DNA of 64,000 nt from Haliea sp964022665 (GTDB lineage: Bacteria; Pseudomonadota; Gammaproteobacteria; Pseudomonadales; Halieaceae), in the NCBI GenBank assembly GCA_964022665.1, contig CAXIDF010000016.1, positions 1 to 64,000 on the forward strand. Direction: 5' to 3'. A model generated the notes under the pieces. The model saw nothing but the letters and a program-made list of their open reading frames with translations, made no database searches and had not been told where the DNA came from. Position numbers and translations under genes: made by a program. Of the stretch, positions 26,663-35,610 are shown piece by piece. The number at the start of each line of letters is the position of its first letter. The stretch's first letter is position 1.

Positions 26663-27473
26663 CGCGGAACTGCGCGGGACGTTTTTCCTTGAACGCACGC
26701 ATGCCCTCTCTGGCATCGGCCGATGCGAACACCGGGCCTGCCAGCGCATCGGAGGCGAGCATGGCGTCCTCTTCGGCGATACACTCCTGATGCTCACGGA
26801 GCGAGCGCGTGACGGCGGCAACGGCGAGTGGCGCATTGGCGCAGATTCTCGCGGCGTATTCCCGTGCCGCCTGCAGGGTTGAGCCCGGCGCTACCAGCTT
26901 GTTCACCAACCCCCAGTCAAGCGCCTGCTGTGCACTGATGTGCTCGCCACAGAGCAGCATTTCGGCGGCCAGGCAATAGGGTATCTGGCGTCGCAAGCGC
27001 ACGGTGGAGCCCGCCATCGGGTATAGTCCGCGGGCTACTTCGGTCACACCAAACACGGCATCCTCAGCCGCCACGCGAATATCGGTGCCCTGCAGAATCT
27101 CGGTACCACCCGCAAGCGCGTAACCCTCCACCGCAAGAATCAATGGTTTGGCCGGCCGGTTGTCACGCAGCAGCGCTTGCCAGTGCAGGTTCGGCACCTC
27201 GGCCATCAGGGCCATGAACTCGTCACTGGCACCCTGGTCGCCCTCGGCGCCCGCTTTCAGATCCATGCCGGCGCAGAAGGTGTTGCCGCGCGCGGTGAGA
27301 ATGGCGCAACGCAGCGCCGGGTCCTCATCCAGCCGGCGCCATGCGCGATACATTCCCAGCAGCATGGCCGGGTTGAAGGCGTTTTTCGCCTCCGGACGAT
27401 TCAGGGTAACGAAGAGCACCCCCTCCTCCTGCTCGACCAGGCAACTCGGGGTGCTGATATCCAGTTCTTGCAC
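26655..27473 (-). CDS. Crotonase/enoyl-CoA hydratase family protein
   Basis: Crotonase of 272 residues with oxyanion segments FCAGMDLKAG and GYALAGGTEILQGTDIRVAA, and VARGLYPMAGSTVRLRRQ at the region that determines reaction type. It resembles the EchA group found in actinobacterial sterol clusters. The GTG at 27473 is used because AAGGAG lies seven bases upstream; no ATG fits. It is the second last enzyme of the operon, 28 bases after the acyl-CoA synthetase gene. The exact reaction, hydration or isomerisation, cannot be fixed. Confidence 0.86.
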   Translation of the reverse strand: MQELDISTPSCLVEQEEGVLFVTLNRPEAKNAFNPAMLLGMYRAWRRLDEDPALRCAILTARGNTFCAGMDLKAGAEGDQGASDEFMALMAEVPNLHWQALLRDNRPAKPLILAVEGYALAGGTEILQGTDIRVAAEDAVFGVTEVARGLYPMAGSTVRLRRQIPYCLAAEMLLCGEHISAQQALDWGLVNKLVAPGSTLQAAREYAARICANAPLAVAAVTRSLREHQECIAEEDAMLASDALAGPVFASADAREGMRAFKEKRPAQFRGE

Positions 27474-27501
27474 TATGTGCTCCTTATTGGCTTGCGGGCG
27501 T

Positions 27502-29130
27502 TTACTCTGCGCGGTGTGCACCCGATAACGCAATATCGAGTGCTTTGGGATAGGCTGGCTTGCCGCTGGGTGCGCGCGGCACGTCGGACACCAGATGCAG
27601 CTCGCGTGGCACTTTATAGCCGGCGATATGCTTGCGCGCTTCCTCCTGCAATGATGCCAGGCTCAGGGACTGCCCGCCCCGCGCCGCCACCACCGCGCTC
27701 ACCCGGCTGCCCAGCCGCTCATCTGGCGTGCCCACGACCAGGCAGTCAAATACTGCCGGGTGATTTTTCAGGGCCTGCTCAACCTCCTCCGGGAACACCT
27801 TTTCGCCCCCCGTGTTGATGCAGTTCGAGCCGCGACCATACACGGTAATCGTGTTGTCATCCTCCAGTTTGGCCTCATCTCCGGTGAGTAACCAGGTCTG
27901 GCCTTCAACCGGCACAAAGGTCTTCGCCGTCTTCCCGGGGTCGTTGTAATAGCCGACGGGAATGTGGCCGCAGCGTGCGAAAATGCCCTTTTCTCCCGGG
28001 CGGACCTCGCAGTAACTGCCATCAGCATTCTGCGCGAGAACCGACATGAACCCGCTGCGGGTGACATTGCCAAGCCCTTCCCCTGCCCTGCCACCACCGT
28101 CTGCCCCCATTGCGCCAGACTCGGACGAACCGAAGCTGTTGCGCACCATGATATTGGGCAAAAGCTCACGAAACGCTTCCTGCTTGCTGGCAGAAAACAC
28201 GGCTCCTCCGGAACCCACGGCGAACACCGAGCTCAGGTCCCAGCGCCCGGGATGTGCCCGCAGCGCATCCAGCAGTGGCACCGCCATGGCATCGCCCACG
28301 ATGGTCAGAGAGTTCACGCGCTCACGTTCAACAATGTCCCACACATCCTCGGCGACCAGATGGTGCGCCGGGTTGAGCACCAGCGCGTTGCCCGACAGCA
28401 GCTGTATGCAAGCGTACCACCAACAGGCGCCATGCATCAGCGGCGCCAGCGCTATGCCAACAATCGCGAAATCGCCAATGCGCTCGGCAATCTGTTCCGG
28501 TTCGGTGATCACGCCGTCAGGGTGAAAATAACCCCCACCGCCCATCGCCGCGTAAAACACATGTTTGTGCGGCCACATGACTCCCTTGGGCATGCCGGTG
28601 GTGCCGCCGGTGTACAGGATAAACAGGTCATCATCGGCGCGCTCGGCGAAATCCCGCGCTGCGCTCTCGCCCGCAAGCGCCTGTTCATAGGCGATGCTGC
28701 CAATGCTCTCGGGGCTCACACCACTGTCGTCCTCGACGTAGACAAATGTGGTCAGTGCCGGCGCGGTGCTATGGACCGCGGCGAGATGCGGCGCAAACTC
28801 GCGGTGATGAATACAGGCCACCAGATCCGCGTTACTGAGGATATAAGCCAGCTCTTCCTCCACATAGCGGTAGTTGATGTTGATGGGCACCGCGCGCAAC
28901 TTGAAGCAGGCGAGCATACCTTCCAGGTACTCGTTACAGTTGTAGAGGTACAAGCCCACATGCTGGCCAGCTTGCACGCCCCGTGCAGCGAGAAAGTGCG
29001 CAAGCCGGTTGGCGCGCTGTTCCAGCTGCTCATAAGTCGAGCGCTGCTGACCACACACCAGCGCTGTGCGCTCTGGCACCCGGTCGGCCACCAGTTCGAA
29101 CAGGTCGGCGATGTTGAAATGTCGCGGCAT
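27502..29130 (-). CDS. Acyl-CoA synthetase (ANL family), FadD19-like
   Basis: Ligase of 542 residues that activates a carboxylic acid as AMP ester and then CoA thioester. The phosphate-binding loop YTGGTTGMPKG is at 173-183, the hinge region GRGSNCINTGGEKVFPEEVE follows at about 440-460, and the catalytic lysine is in APSGKPAYPKA near the C-terminus. The GSNCINTGGEKV variant is typical of FadD3/FadD19-type ligases for steroid or bulky acids. The ATG at 29130 has GGAG upstream. Set in an operon with lipid-transfer thiolases and crotonases, it is likely the entry enzyme of that pathway. The acid is inferred to be steroid-like. Confidence 0.88.
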   Translation of the reverse strand: MPRHFNIADLFELVADRVPERTALVCGQQRSTYEQLEQRANRLAHFLAARGVQAGQHVGLYLYNCNEYLEGMLACFKLRAVPININYRYVEEELAYILSNADLVACIHHREFAPHLAAVHSTAPALTTFVYVEDDSGVSPESIGSIAYEQALAGESAARDFAERADDDLFILYTGGTTGMPKGVMWPHKHVFYAAMGGGGYFHPDGVITEPEQIAERIGDFAIVGIALAPLMHGACWWYACIQLLSGNALVLNPAHHLVAEDVWDIVERERVNSLTIVGDAMAVPLLDALRAHPGRWDLSSVFAVGSGGAVFSASKQEAFRELLPNIMVRNSFGSSESGAMGADGGGRAGEGLGNVTRSGFMSVLAQNADGSYCEVRPGEKGIFARCGHIPVGYYNDPGKTAKTFVPVEGQTWLLTGDEAKLEDDNTITVYGRGSNCINTGGEKVFPEEVEQALKNHPAVFDCLVVGTPDERLGSRVSAVVAARGGQSLSLASLQEEARKHIAGYKVPRELHLVSDVPRAPSGKPAYPKALDIALSGAHRAE

Positions 29131-29154
29131 GGTGTGTCTCCGTTTCAGCGTGAT

Positions 29155-30315
29155 TCAGTTCTTGTCGGCACCGACAACCCACATGGAAAAAAACTGTGCG
29201 CCACCGCCATACGCGTGACCAAGGGCCAGACGGGCATTCTCGACCTGATGCGCGCCGGCATCACCGCGCACCTGACGGGCGGCTTCCGCGAAACGGATCA
29301 TGCCGGACGCGCCGATGGGATTGGAGCTGAGCACACCACCGGAGCAGTTCCAGGGGATATCGCCCCCGTCGTCGAGCGATGTGGCACCATCCAACGTCAG
29401 TTTCCAGCCCTCTCCTGGCGGCGCAAAGCCCAGATTTTCCAGCCACATGGGTTCATACCAGCTAAACGGTACGTACACCTCTGCACAATCGAAATCGCGG
29501 CGTGGGTCCCTGATTCCGGCCTGCGCATAGACGTCGGCCGCGCAGTCACGACCGGCCTGGGGGCTCACTTCATCGCGCCCCGCGTACATGGTGGGCTCAG
29601 AGCGCATGGCGACCCCGCGAATCCAGGCGGGCGGCGTGTTGCCGCTAATGCTGTCAGCGGCGGCGATTACCATCGCGCAGGCGCCATCAGAGGATGGACA
29701 GGCCTCGAGGAAACGCAGTGGATCCCAGAGCATCATCGAGTCGCGCACCTCCTGTTCGGTAATGTCAGGTAGCTGCAGGTGAGCCAACGGATTGCGGGCC
29801 CCGTGGCGCCGGTCCTTCACCGCAACGCGTATGCCCACACCCTCGGGTGCGTTGGCACGGCGTATGTATTCGCGAATGATGGGTGCGAAATACCCCCCGG
29901 CGCCAGCGTTCAGGTGCACGGAAAAAGGCTGCGGTGTCGACAGCGCCCACATGGCGTTGGACTCGGACTGTTTTTCGTAGGTGACGGTGAGCACCCGTTT
30001 GAACGTACCGCTCTGGACATGGGAGGCAGCGACGATGGCGGTGGAACCACCCACCGACCCGGCGGTGTGCACCCGCAGCATAGGCTTGCCGCTGGCCCCG
30101 AGAGCATCCGCGAGATAGCTCTCCGGCATGATGACGCCCTCAAACATGTCCGGCGCCTTGCCAATCACCACCGCATCGATGTCGTCAAAGCCCACCCCGG
30201 CGTCCGCCAGTGCCCTGTCGACCGCTTCTCGCAGCAGGCCGGCTATCGACACATCGGAGCGCCGGGTCTTGTATCGGGTCTGGCCTATGCCAACCACCGC
30301 AGCCCATTCAGCCAT
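29155..30315 (-). CDS. Lipid-transfer protein/thiolase (Ltp3-like)
   Basis: SCP2-type thiolase-like protein of 386 residues. The N-terminus AAVVGIGQTRYKTR and the C-terminal WNCSGGVLSSNPIGASGMIR are conserved family regions. The segment where classical thiolases have CGSG reads HTAGSVGGS, so the usual nucleophile is missing; GACAMVIAAADS and DFDCAEVYVPFSWYEP are also typical. In Mycobacterium tuberculosis the corresponding genes are ltp3/ltp4 beside DUF35 gene Rv3521, in sterol catabolism. The ATG at 30315 overlaps the stop of the preceding thiolase (TAATG). Reaction, thiolytic or retro-aldol, is uncertain. Confidence 0.86.
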   Translation of the reverse strand: MAEWAAVVGIGQTRYKTRRSDVSIAGLLREAVDRALADAGVGFDDIDAVVIGKAPDMFEGVIMPESYLADALGASGKPMLRVHTAGSVGGSTAIVAASHVQSGTFKRVLTVTYEKQSESNAMWALSTPQPFSVHLNAGAGGYFAPIIREYIRRANAPEGVGIRVAVKDRRHGARNPLAHLQLPDITEQEVRDSMMLWDPLRFLEACPSSDGACAMVIAAADSISGNTPPAWIRGVAMRSEPTMYAGRDEVSPQAGRDCAADVYAQAGIRDPRRDFDCAEVYVPFSWYEPMWLENLGFAPPGEGWKLTLDGATSLDDGGDIPWNCSGGVLSSNPIGASGMIRFAEAARQVRGDAGAHQVENARLALGHAYGGGAQFFSMWVVGADKN

Positions 30316-31373
30316 TACGCGCCCTCCAGTACCGCCACAAGGTTGTGTTGCAGACAGGGGCCACTCGTGGCATGGGCCACCCCGCGGCGCGCGTCTCCAT
30401 TGACGATACGCTGGAACACCTCACCCACCCGGGCAAGGCCCGACGCCATCATCAGGTTCCCGGCAAGCACGCCACCGCTGGGGTTGACCACGGTGGCCTC
30501 GTCCAGCCCGAGTGCGCGGGTCAGGATAATTTCCTGATGGCTGAACGGGGCGTAGATTTCCGCCACGTCAAGCGCTGCCTCGTGCACCCCGGCCGCCGCC
30601 GCAGCCTGACGCGTGGATACCGAATCGGTGAGGTCACGCAGACAGGGGTTGTGGCTCTCGATACGCTGGTCAATGCCGGTGAGCCGCGCATAGGGCACAC
30701 CCCAGCGGCGCGCCTGTTCGACGGTCGCGATAATCATCGCCGCCGCGCCATCCGATACCGGCGCACAGTCGCCGCGCCGCAATGGCGCCAACAAATAGTC
30801 ATCCTGCAACAACGCTGCCACGCCGACATCCCCTGCCAGCTGTGCCAGGGGGTTGGCCTGCGCATTCTGCCGCGAGCGTGACACAACCGCTGCCATATCG
30901 CTTTCAGTAATCGACCCGCTATCGAGCAGCATCCGCGCCTGCAAGGCCGCGAGCGATACCGTATCGAGCCAGAGTGGCGCGAGGTAATAGGGATCGAGCC
31001 GCTGCGAAAGCACGGCAGGTAACTCGCCCGGCGAGGATTTACCAAAACCGTAGAGCAATGCGGAGTCCGCATGCCCCGTACGAATTTTCAGCACCGCTTC
31101 GTACAACGCCCAGGCGGCGTCCATTTCCACATGCGACTCTTTCAATGGGGGCACGGCCCCCAGCGCATCGACCCCCGCGACGAAGGCGAAAGCGGCGCCC
31201 TGCAGATAGTCGCAACTGCCCGAACAGACAAAGTCCACGTCCTGGGCGCTGCTCAACCCCACCTGCGCGTACACAGCCTGCAACTGGGGCATGATAAGCT
31301 CGACTTCATTGACGGCGCCGATATCGGCGACACAGGCGCTCTGGCTGAACGCAACAACGGCGATTTCCCTCAT
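30315..31373 (-). CDS. Thiolase-like protein (Ltp4-like)
   Basis: Thiolase-fold protein of 352 residues, shorter than its neighbour. It has AAVVSRSRQNAQANP, SDGAAAMIIATVEQARRWG and NPSGGVLAGNLMMASG, all seen in Ltp4-type proteins. The N-terminal nucleophile loop is not recognisable (GAAFAFVAGVDAL), so it may be the noncatalytic or specialised member of a heteromeric thiolase with the next protein. The ATG at 31373 overlaps the DUF35 stop by four bases, and its stop overlaps the next ATG, pointing to a complex made in equal amounts. Confidence 0.84.
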   Translation of the reverse strand: MREIAVVAFSQSACVADIGAVNEVELIMPQLQAVYAQVGLSSAQDVDFVCSGSCDYLQGAAFAFVAGVDALGAVPPLKESHVEMDAAWALYEAVLKIRTGHADSALLYGFGKSSPGELPAVLSQRLDPYYLAPLWLDTVSLAALQARMLLDSGSITESDMAAVVSRSRQNAQANPLAQLAGDVGVAALLQDDYLLAPLRRGDCAPVSDGAAAMIIATVEQARRWGVPYARLTGIDQRIESHNPCLRDLTDSVSTRQAAAAAGVHEAALDVAEIYAPFSHQEIILTRALGLDEATVVNPSGGVLAGNLMMASGLARVGEVFQRIVNGDARRGVAHATSGPCLQHNLVAVLEGA

Positions 31374-31891
31374 CGCGACACCGCCGGGCCGGAAACCGGC
31401 AGCGTGCCAATACGCTCCACCGGTACATCGGGCTCATCCAGCGGCCGGAAGTGACGGATATTATCCATGGCGTAATCCCACTCCTCCGGCGGCCGCCACA
31501 CCGCCTGTACCCGCTGCCCGATCCGCACCGCCTCGTTGATACAGTCACTGAGCAGGTGAATGAAGGAAATATTGGCCCCGTCCAGCACAATGTTCGCCAC
31601 GACGTACGGGGGTTCAATGGGGTTGCCCGGAATGGGGAGGTGCACAATGGTGAACGACTGCACGGTGCCCCGGTCGGGCAGCAGTACTTCCTCCGTTGTG
31701 GGTACGCCGCAGGCCGGGCAGGAGCCGCGAGCAGGAATATAGACATTGCCACAGCGCGGACAGCGCTGGCCACTGAGCAGCCCTTCCCTGAGGCGCGCAA
31801 GAAACCGGGTGGGGGCGGTTCCGGCGGTAAAATGGTAGTGCAGGTAAACCGGAGCTTCGATGCCTGTCACATCCGGGCGTGCTGAGCTCAT
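31370..31891 (-). CDS. DUF35 zinc-ribbon/OB-fold protein
   Basis: Protein of 173 residues with the zinc ribbon CPRCGNVYIPARGSCPACG (about 44-62) and a C-terminal OB-fold that includes TVVHLPIPG-like strands (FTIVHLPIPGNPIEPPY). Such proteins bind acyl-CoA and partner Ltp thiolases. The ATG at 31891 overlaps the stop of the preceding DUF35 gene (ATGA), and its own stop overlaps the Ltp4-like start. It is the counterpart of Rv3521 in mycobacteria. The upstream longer frame has no family resemblance and was rejected. Confidence 0.86.
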   Translation of the reverse strand: MSSARPDVTGIEAPVYLHYHFTAGTAPTRFLARLREGLLSGQRCPRCGNVYIPARGSCPACGVPTTEEVLLPDRGTVQSFTIVHLPIPGNPIEPPYVVANIVLDGANISFIHLLSDCINEAVRIGQRVQAVWRPPEEWDYAMDNIRHFRPLDEPDVPVERIGTLPVSGPAVSR

Positions 31892-32343
31892 GATGCACCT
31901 CCCGGCACGGGCACGAAGCAGCGAATATCCGTGATATGCCCACGCGGCTCTGCCACCCAGGCCACGCGCACACGCGCGCCGGAGCTTACCGCCTCGGCCG
32001 AGGGCGCTTGCAGGCAATGAATCATCGGTACGTCGGCACCGTCGAGGCGCACCATCACCCAGGCGAAGGGCTGCTGCAGAGGATGAGAGGCTCGGGGCTG
32101 TGACACCCAGCACCAGCTGACCACGGTGCCCTCCTGGCCCACTTCCACCCAGTCCGACAGGGCGGCTGCCGTGACAGGGTCATACTCCGGTGGCGGCACC
32201 AGCACGCGGCCATCGCTGCCTCGGATGCCGAACACCCGGCTATCGCGCAAGCCGGTGAGGAATCTGCCTACCACAGGCCCGGTAGAGCGCGTATAGGTGA
32301 ATCCGAGCTCAAATTCCTGGCTTAATTTTTCTGTTCTGGCCAT
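31888..32343 (-). CDS. DUF35 OB-fold protein without zinc-ribbon cysteines
   Basis: Protein of 151 residues, first gene of the operon. The OB-fold part is present (VVSWCWVSQP, PFAWVMVRLDGADVPMIHCL, RVRVAWVAEPRGHITDIRCF), but the N-terminal ribbon has no cysteine pairs; the matching place reads FGIRGSDGRVLVPPPEYDP. Paired with an intact DUF35 protein, it probably forms a heterodimer that serves the two thiolases. The ATG at 32343 begins the transcript; the promoter must lie in the 228-base gap before the divergent dioxygenase gene. Function is inferred from context. Confidence 0.82.
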   Translation of the reverse strand: MARTEKLSQEFELGFTYTRSTGPVVGRFLTGLRDSRVFGIRGSDGRVLVPPPEYDPVTAAALSDWVEVGQEGTVVSWCWVSQPRASHPLQQPFAWVMVRLDGADVPMIHCLQAPSAEAVSSGARVRVAWVAEPRGHITDIRCFVPVPGGAS

Positions 32344-32571
32344 TGGCAGACGCTCCCGACTGAACCGTCCGCTGAGTATTCAACAGCGGGGGCCTGATCT
32401 CAATGACACAATGCGGCAGCCAGGAGTGACATTTCTGATCACCGCTGACCCCAGCTGAGGGTTTCCCTGCTTATACCAGTTACCCCCGTCTGCTGCGGCT
32501 ACCCTGTGCCTGTGGGCTAATCACCCTTACTATGGCGGCAGGTACACCTTTCACTCCGAGGAGAACAGCAC

Positions 32572-33477
32572 ATGAGTATCGCCGCCATTGGCTACCTGAG
32601 AATCGCCGCGACCGATACGGACGCCTGGATGACGTTCGGCACCAGCACACTGGGCCTGATGGACGCGGCACGCGAAGACTCTGCCGGTGCACGCTTTCTG
32701 CGCATGGACAATCACCCGTTCCGCTTCATGCTGGAGCCGGCCGACCACGACGGGTTACTTGCTGCCGGCCTCGAATGCCGCGGCCGCAGCGAGTGGGATG
32801 AGCTCTGCGACCGCCTGGCCAGCAACGGTCACACGCTGCAACAGGGTTCCCCAGCCGAAGCCGCGCGTCGCTGCGTCACGGCGTTTGTCAGTGTTGATGA
32901 CCCCTGTGGCAACACGCTGGAGATCTACTACGGCCGGCGTCTGGACTACGCGCCGCTGATTTCACCGACTGGCGTCAAGGAGTTCATCACGGGCGATGAG
33001 TACACCGGCGACATGGGCTTCGGCCACGCGGTACTGCCAACGCCAGACCTCGACGCAGCGGCCAGCTTTTACACCGACCTGCTGGGCCTCGGCGTGAGTG
33101 ACACGCTGCACCCGCCGCTGCCCGAAGGCGCACCGGAAACGACCATCCTGTTCCTGCACGCCGACAATCCGCGCCAGCACTCACTGGCACTGTACAACCA
33201 CCCCTACCCTGGCGACGTTGTGCATATCATGGTGGAAGTGAGCTCCCTGGACGAAGTTGGCCGCGCCATGGATCGCGCCAAGGCCGGCGGTCACCCCATA
33301 CTCGCCAGCCTGGGCAGGCACGTGAACGACAACATGTGCTCATTCTACGTGGTGGCGCCGGGCGGTATCGCCGTAGAGTACGGCTACGATGGCCTGCTGG
33401 TGGACTGGGATACCTACACACCCACCATCAGCACCGAGGGTGACCACTGGGGCCACGAGTACAACTTTCCCGGCTAG
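32572..33477 (+). CDS. Extradiol ring-cleavage dioxygenase, VOC family (HsaC/BphC-like)
   Basis: Type I extradiol dioxygenase of 301 residues made of two VOC modules. The iron ligands are all visible in the C-terminal module: H152 (GFGHAVLPTPD), H218 (VVHIMVEV) and E269 (IAVEYGYDG). It would open a catechol ring next to the hydroxyls, as HsaC and TesB do for the steroid A ring. AGGAGA precedes the ATG. It is divergent from the thiolase/DUF35 operon and probably regulated with it. The substrate catechol is not determined by the sequence; biphenyl- or steroid-type are both possible. Confidence 0.9.
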   Translation: MSIAAIGYLRIAATDTDAWMTFGTSTLGLMDAAREDSAGARFLRMDNHPFRFMLEPADHDGLLAAGLECRGRSEWDELCDRLASNGHTLQQGSPAEAARRCVTAFVSVDDPCGNTLEIYYGRRLDYAPLISPTGVKEFITGDEYTGDMGFGHAVLPTPDLDAAASFYTDLLGLGVSDTLHPPLPEGAPETTILFLHADNPRQHSLALYNHPYPGDVVHIMVEVSSLDEVGRAMDRAKAGGHPILASLGRHVNDNMCSFYVVAPGGIAVEYGYDGLLVDWDTYTPTISTEGDHWGHEYNFPG

Positions 33478-33481
33478 GCTT

Positions 33482-34231
33482 TCAGGGCACCTCGACCGTC
33501 ACCGGTATCCAGCGGTCGATAATGTACTCCAGCGTGCCGTTCCCGCGCATGGTCGCCAGAGCACGATTGAGCTCGGCGGCCAGCGCAGGCGCATCCCGGC
33601 GCACTGCCCAGGCGAGCTGTTCGTCGGTGAGAAAGTGGTACTGGCTAATCAGGTCAGCATAGTCGTCAGAGGTGGCCAGCAGCCAACTGGTCGGGGCATC
33701 GTGCACGAACAGGTCAATTGCACCCGCGCGCAGTGCCGCCAGTCCGGCGGACACGTCCGCGAATGGCGTAAGCTGCGCGTCGGGGAGTTCAGTGTTTGCC
33801 CAGGCCTCGCCCGTGGTACCCGCCTCTACGCCGACCCGGACTCCATCGCGATAAACCGACCAGGGTTGGCCGAACCGGGCCACGCTGTCGATACGCATGA
33901 TCGCCATCTGGCCGGCCTTCAGATAAGAATCTATAAATTCTACCTGCTGCTCACGTTCCGGGGTAACACTCATGCCGGACATGATGATGTCTATGCGACC
34001 GGCCTGCAGCGCCTCCAGCAACGCATCGAATGGCATGGGCACCCACTGCACCGGGCGACCGACAATCTCACCCAGCGCTTTCGCACTATCCGCTTCAACA
34101 CCGACAATACGCTCGCCATCATAGAAGGCCAGCGGCGGCCGATCGGGCGCCACGCCAATACGCAGGACCTCAGCCAGGGCAGCGGAGCTGCACAACACAA
34201 GCGAGCATAGCAGCAGGAAAAGTCTATTCAT
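33482..34231 (-). CDS. Periplasmic substrate-binding protein (PBP family 3)
   Basis: Protein of 249 residues with a signal peptide (MNRLFLLLCSLVLCSSAALA, cleavage before EV) and the family 3 solute-binding fold (LRIGVAPDRPPLAFYDGERI, DIIMSGMSVTPEREQQV, RVGVEAGTTGEAW). These bind amino acids or similar small molecules. No ABC permease or ATPase gene is near, so it may serve another transporter or be a sensor. An earlier ATG at 34273 overlaps the upstream MFS stop (ATGA) and would add 14 residues before the signal; the ATG at 34231 has GAGG upstream and a cleaner signal peptide, so it was preferred. Confidence 0.82.
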   Translation of the reverse strand: MNRLFLLLCSLVLCSSAALAEVLRIGVAPDRPPLAFYDGERIVGVEADSAKALGEIVGRPVQWVPMPFDALLEALQAGRIDIIMSGMSVTPEREQQVEFIDSYLKAGQMAIMRIDSVARFGQPWSVYRDGVRVGVEAGTTGEAWANTELPDAQLTPFADVSAGLAALRAGAIDLFVHDAPTSWLLATSDDYADLISQYHFLTDEQLAWAVRRDAPALAAELNRALATMRGNGTLEYIIDRWIPVTVEVP

Positions 34232-34269
34232 CACGGGCCTCACAGGGGCGACAGTCAACAGGGCAGGAT

Positions 34270-35607
34270 TCATCCGGAAACAGAGGGTAACCGCAGGCAG
34301 CGGTAGGTGGCCAGTATCCCCCCCGCCATCAGCAGGGCGAGAACCGCCACAATACCGTAGGCTGCTTCGATAACGCCAAGGCCGGCACCTGCAAACAACA
34401 GTACCCCCATGGCGGTGTTACTGACTGCGGTGTACTGCGCCCGGTTTTCGCCCGAGGCCATGTCCACGAGGTAGGTCTTACGCCCCACCCTTGCGCCCTG
34501 ATGCGCCACGGCGGCAGTGAAAACCAGTACCGCGCCGGTCAGGCCGTGGCCCAGTATTGCCGGGTTCACCACCTGCAACGTGACGGCCACGGCGACCGCC
34601 AGAGTCGCGAGGGCGGCAGCAGCCGCCATGACGTGGTGGGCACCGCTATCCGACCAGCGTCCCCAGAACGCGGCAGACAGCAAACCCGCCGCGCCCTCCG
34701 CGACCAGCAGGGCCGCAAAACTGAGCATTTGCGTCTCCGCCGCTCGCTGCACCAGCACCACCAGATAGGGTATGGCGAATGCGGTGCTGACAAGTAACGC
34801 CCGGGCGATCACAAAACGACGCAGCTGCGCGTCCGTGTACAACAGCGTGAGGCTGCGCAGCGCTTCGGCGAAGGCGTTGCCACCACCTGAGGTGGCGCCT
34901 GGCAGCTCCGGCACCGCGGCATACACGGCTGCAGCGAGAAACCACAAGCAGGCTGCGGCCGCCAGAATGCCGGCGAACAGTGCGGCTCCGGCATGGCCCT
35001 GACTTTCGATGTAGTCCGGGACAAACAACAGCGCCAGTGCAACGAGCAGCGCGACCGCCCCCGCGGCAGCGGCTGCCAGCCCCGTCAGCCGGCCCCGACG
35101 CGCCTTGGACACCGTTTTTCCCAGCACGTCCTTGGCGGCTATCGAGCACACACCCCGGGCCAGACTGAAGCAGGCCAGCAGAACCACAACAGCCCAACCC
35201 AGTGACGCGCCCTCCAGCAGCAAAACGGCGACCATCATGCCCAGCAGTGCCAGCCCCTGCGCAACACTGCCCCACACCCAGAAGAACTTGCGCAACGCAT
35301 GCTCGCGCACCCACTGGGCGACAAACAGCTGCGGCAGCAGGGACAGTGACTCGCGAACGGGCACCAGCAACGCCACGAAAAAAGGCGGTGCGCCCAACGC
35401 GGCAAGCATCCAGGCCAGTACAAGGCGGCTGCTGGTGAGCGTATCGCCTATTTTGGTGAGTGTTTGCGCCAGCCATTGCAGCAGGAAAGCTCGCGGCTGA
35501 TCGTTACAGGCAGAATCGGGGATGTCGCGGCACACGCGGGCATCTTCGTCCTCAACCAACAGACCGTAGACCCGGTCCGGAAATGCCTGAGTGCCGCTCG
35601 GTGCCAC
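34270..35607 (-). CDS. MFS-type permease
   Basis: Inner-membrane protein of 445 residues with about twelve hydrophobic segments after a 50-residue polar N-terminus. The pattern of helices and the short basic loop RRGRLTG between halves suggest a major facilitator; RESLSLLPQLFVAQWVREH is a conserved-looking loop. The start is a GTG at 35607, just after the RIO-kinase stop, with AGAGGA upstream. It lies between a RIO-like kinase gene and a periplasmic binding-protein gene on one strand. Substrate unknown. Confidence 0.78.
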   Translation of the reverse strand: MAPSGTQAFPDRVYGLLVEDEDARVCRDIPDSACNDQPRAFLLQWLAQTLTKIGDTLTSSRLVLAWMLAALGAPPFFVALLVPVRESLSLLPQLFVAQWVREHALRKFFWVWGSVAQGLALLGMMVAVLLLEGASLGWAVVVLLACFSLARGVCSIAAKDVLGKTVSKARRGRLTGLAAAAAGAVALLVALALLFVPDYIESQGHAGAALFAGILAAAACLWFLAAAVYAAVPELPGATSGGGNAFAEALRSLTLLYTDAQLRRFVIARALLVSTAFAIPYLVVLVQRAAETQMLSFAALLVAEGAAGLLSAAFWGRWSDSGAHHVMAAAAALATLAVAVAVTLQVVNPAILGHGLTGAVLVFTAAVAHQGARVGRKTYLVDMASGENRAQYTAVSNTAMGVLLFAGAGLGVIEAAYGIVAVLALLMAGGILATYRCLRLPSVSG

Positions 35608-35610
35608 GTA

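Noticed and set aside
27964..29772. 602-residue open frame on the plus strand
   Set aside because: It is antisense to the acyl-CoA ligase and Ltp3-like genes, both with clear catalytic motifs; the translation is rich in H, R and Q without domain features, as expected of a shadow frame in GC-rich DNA.
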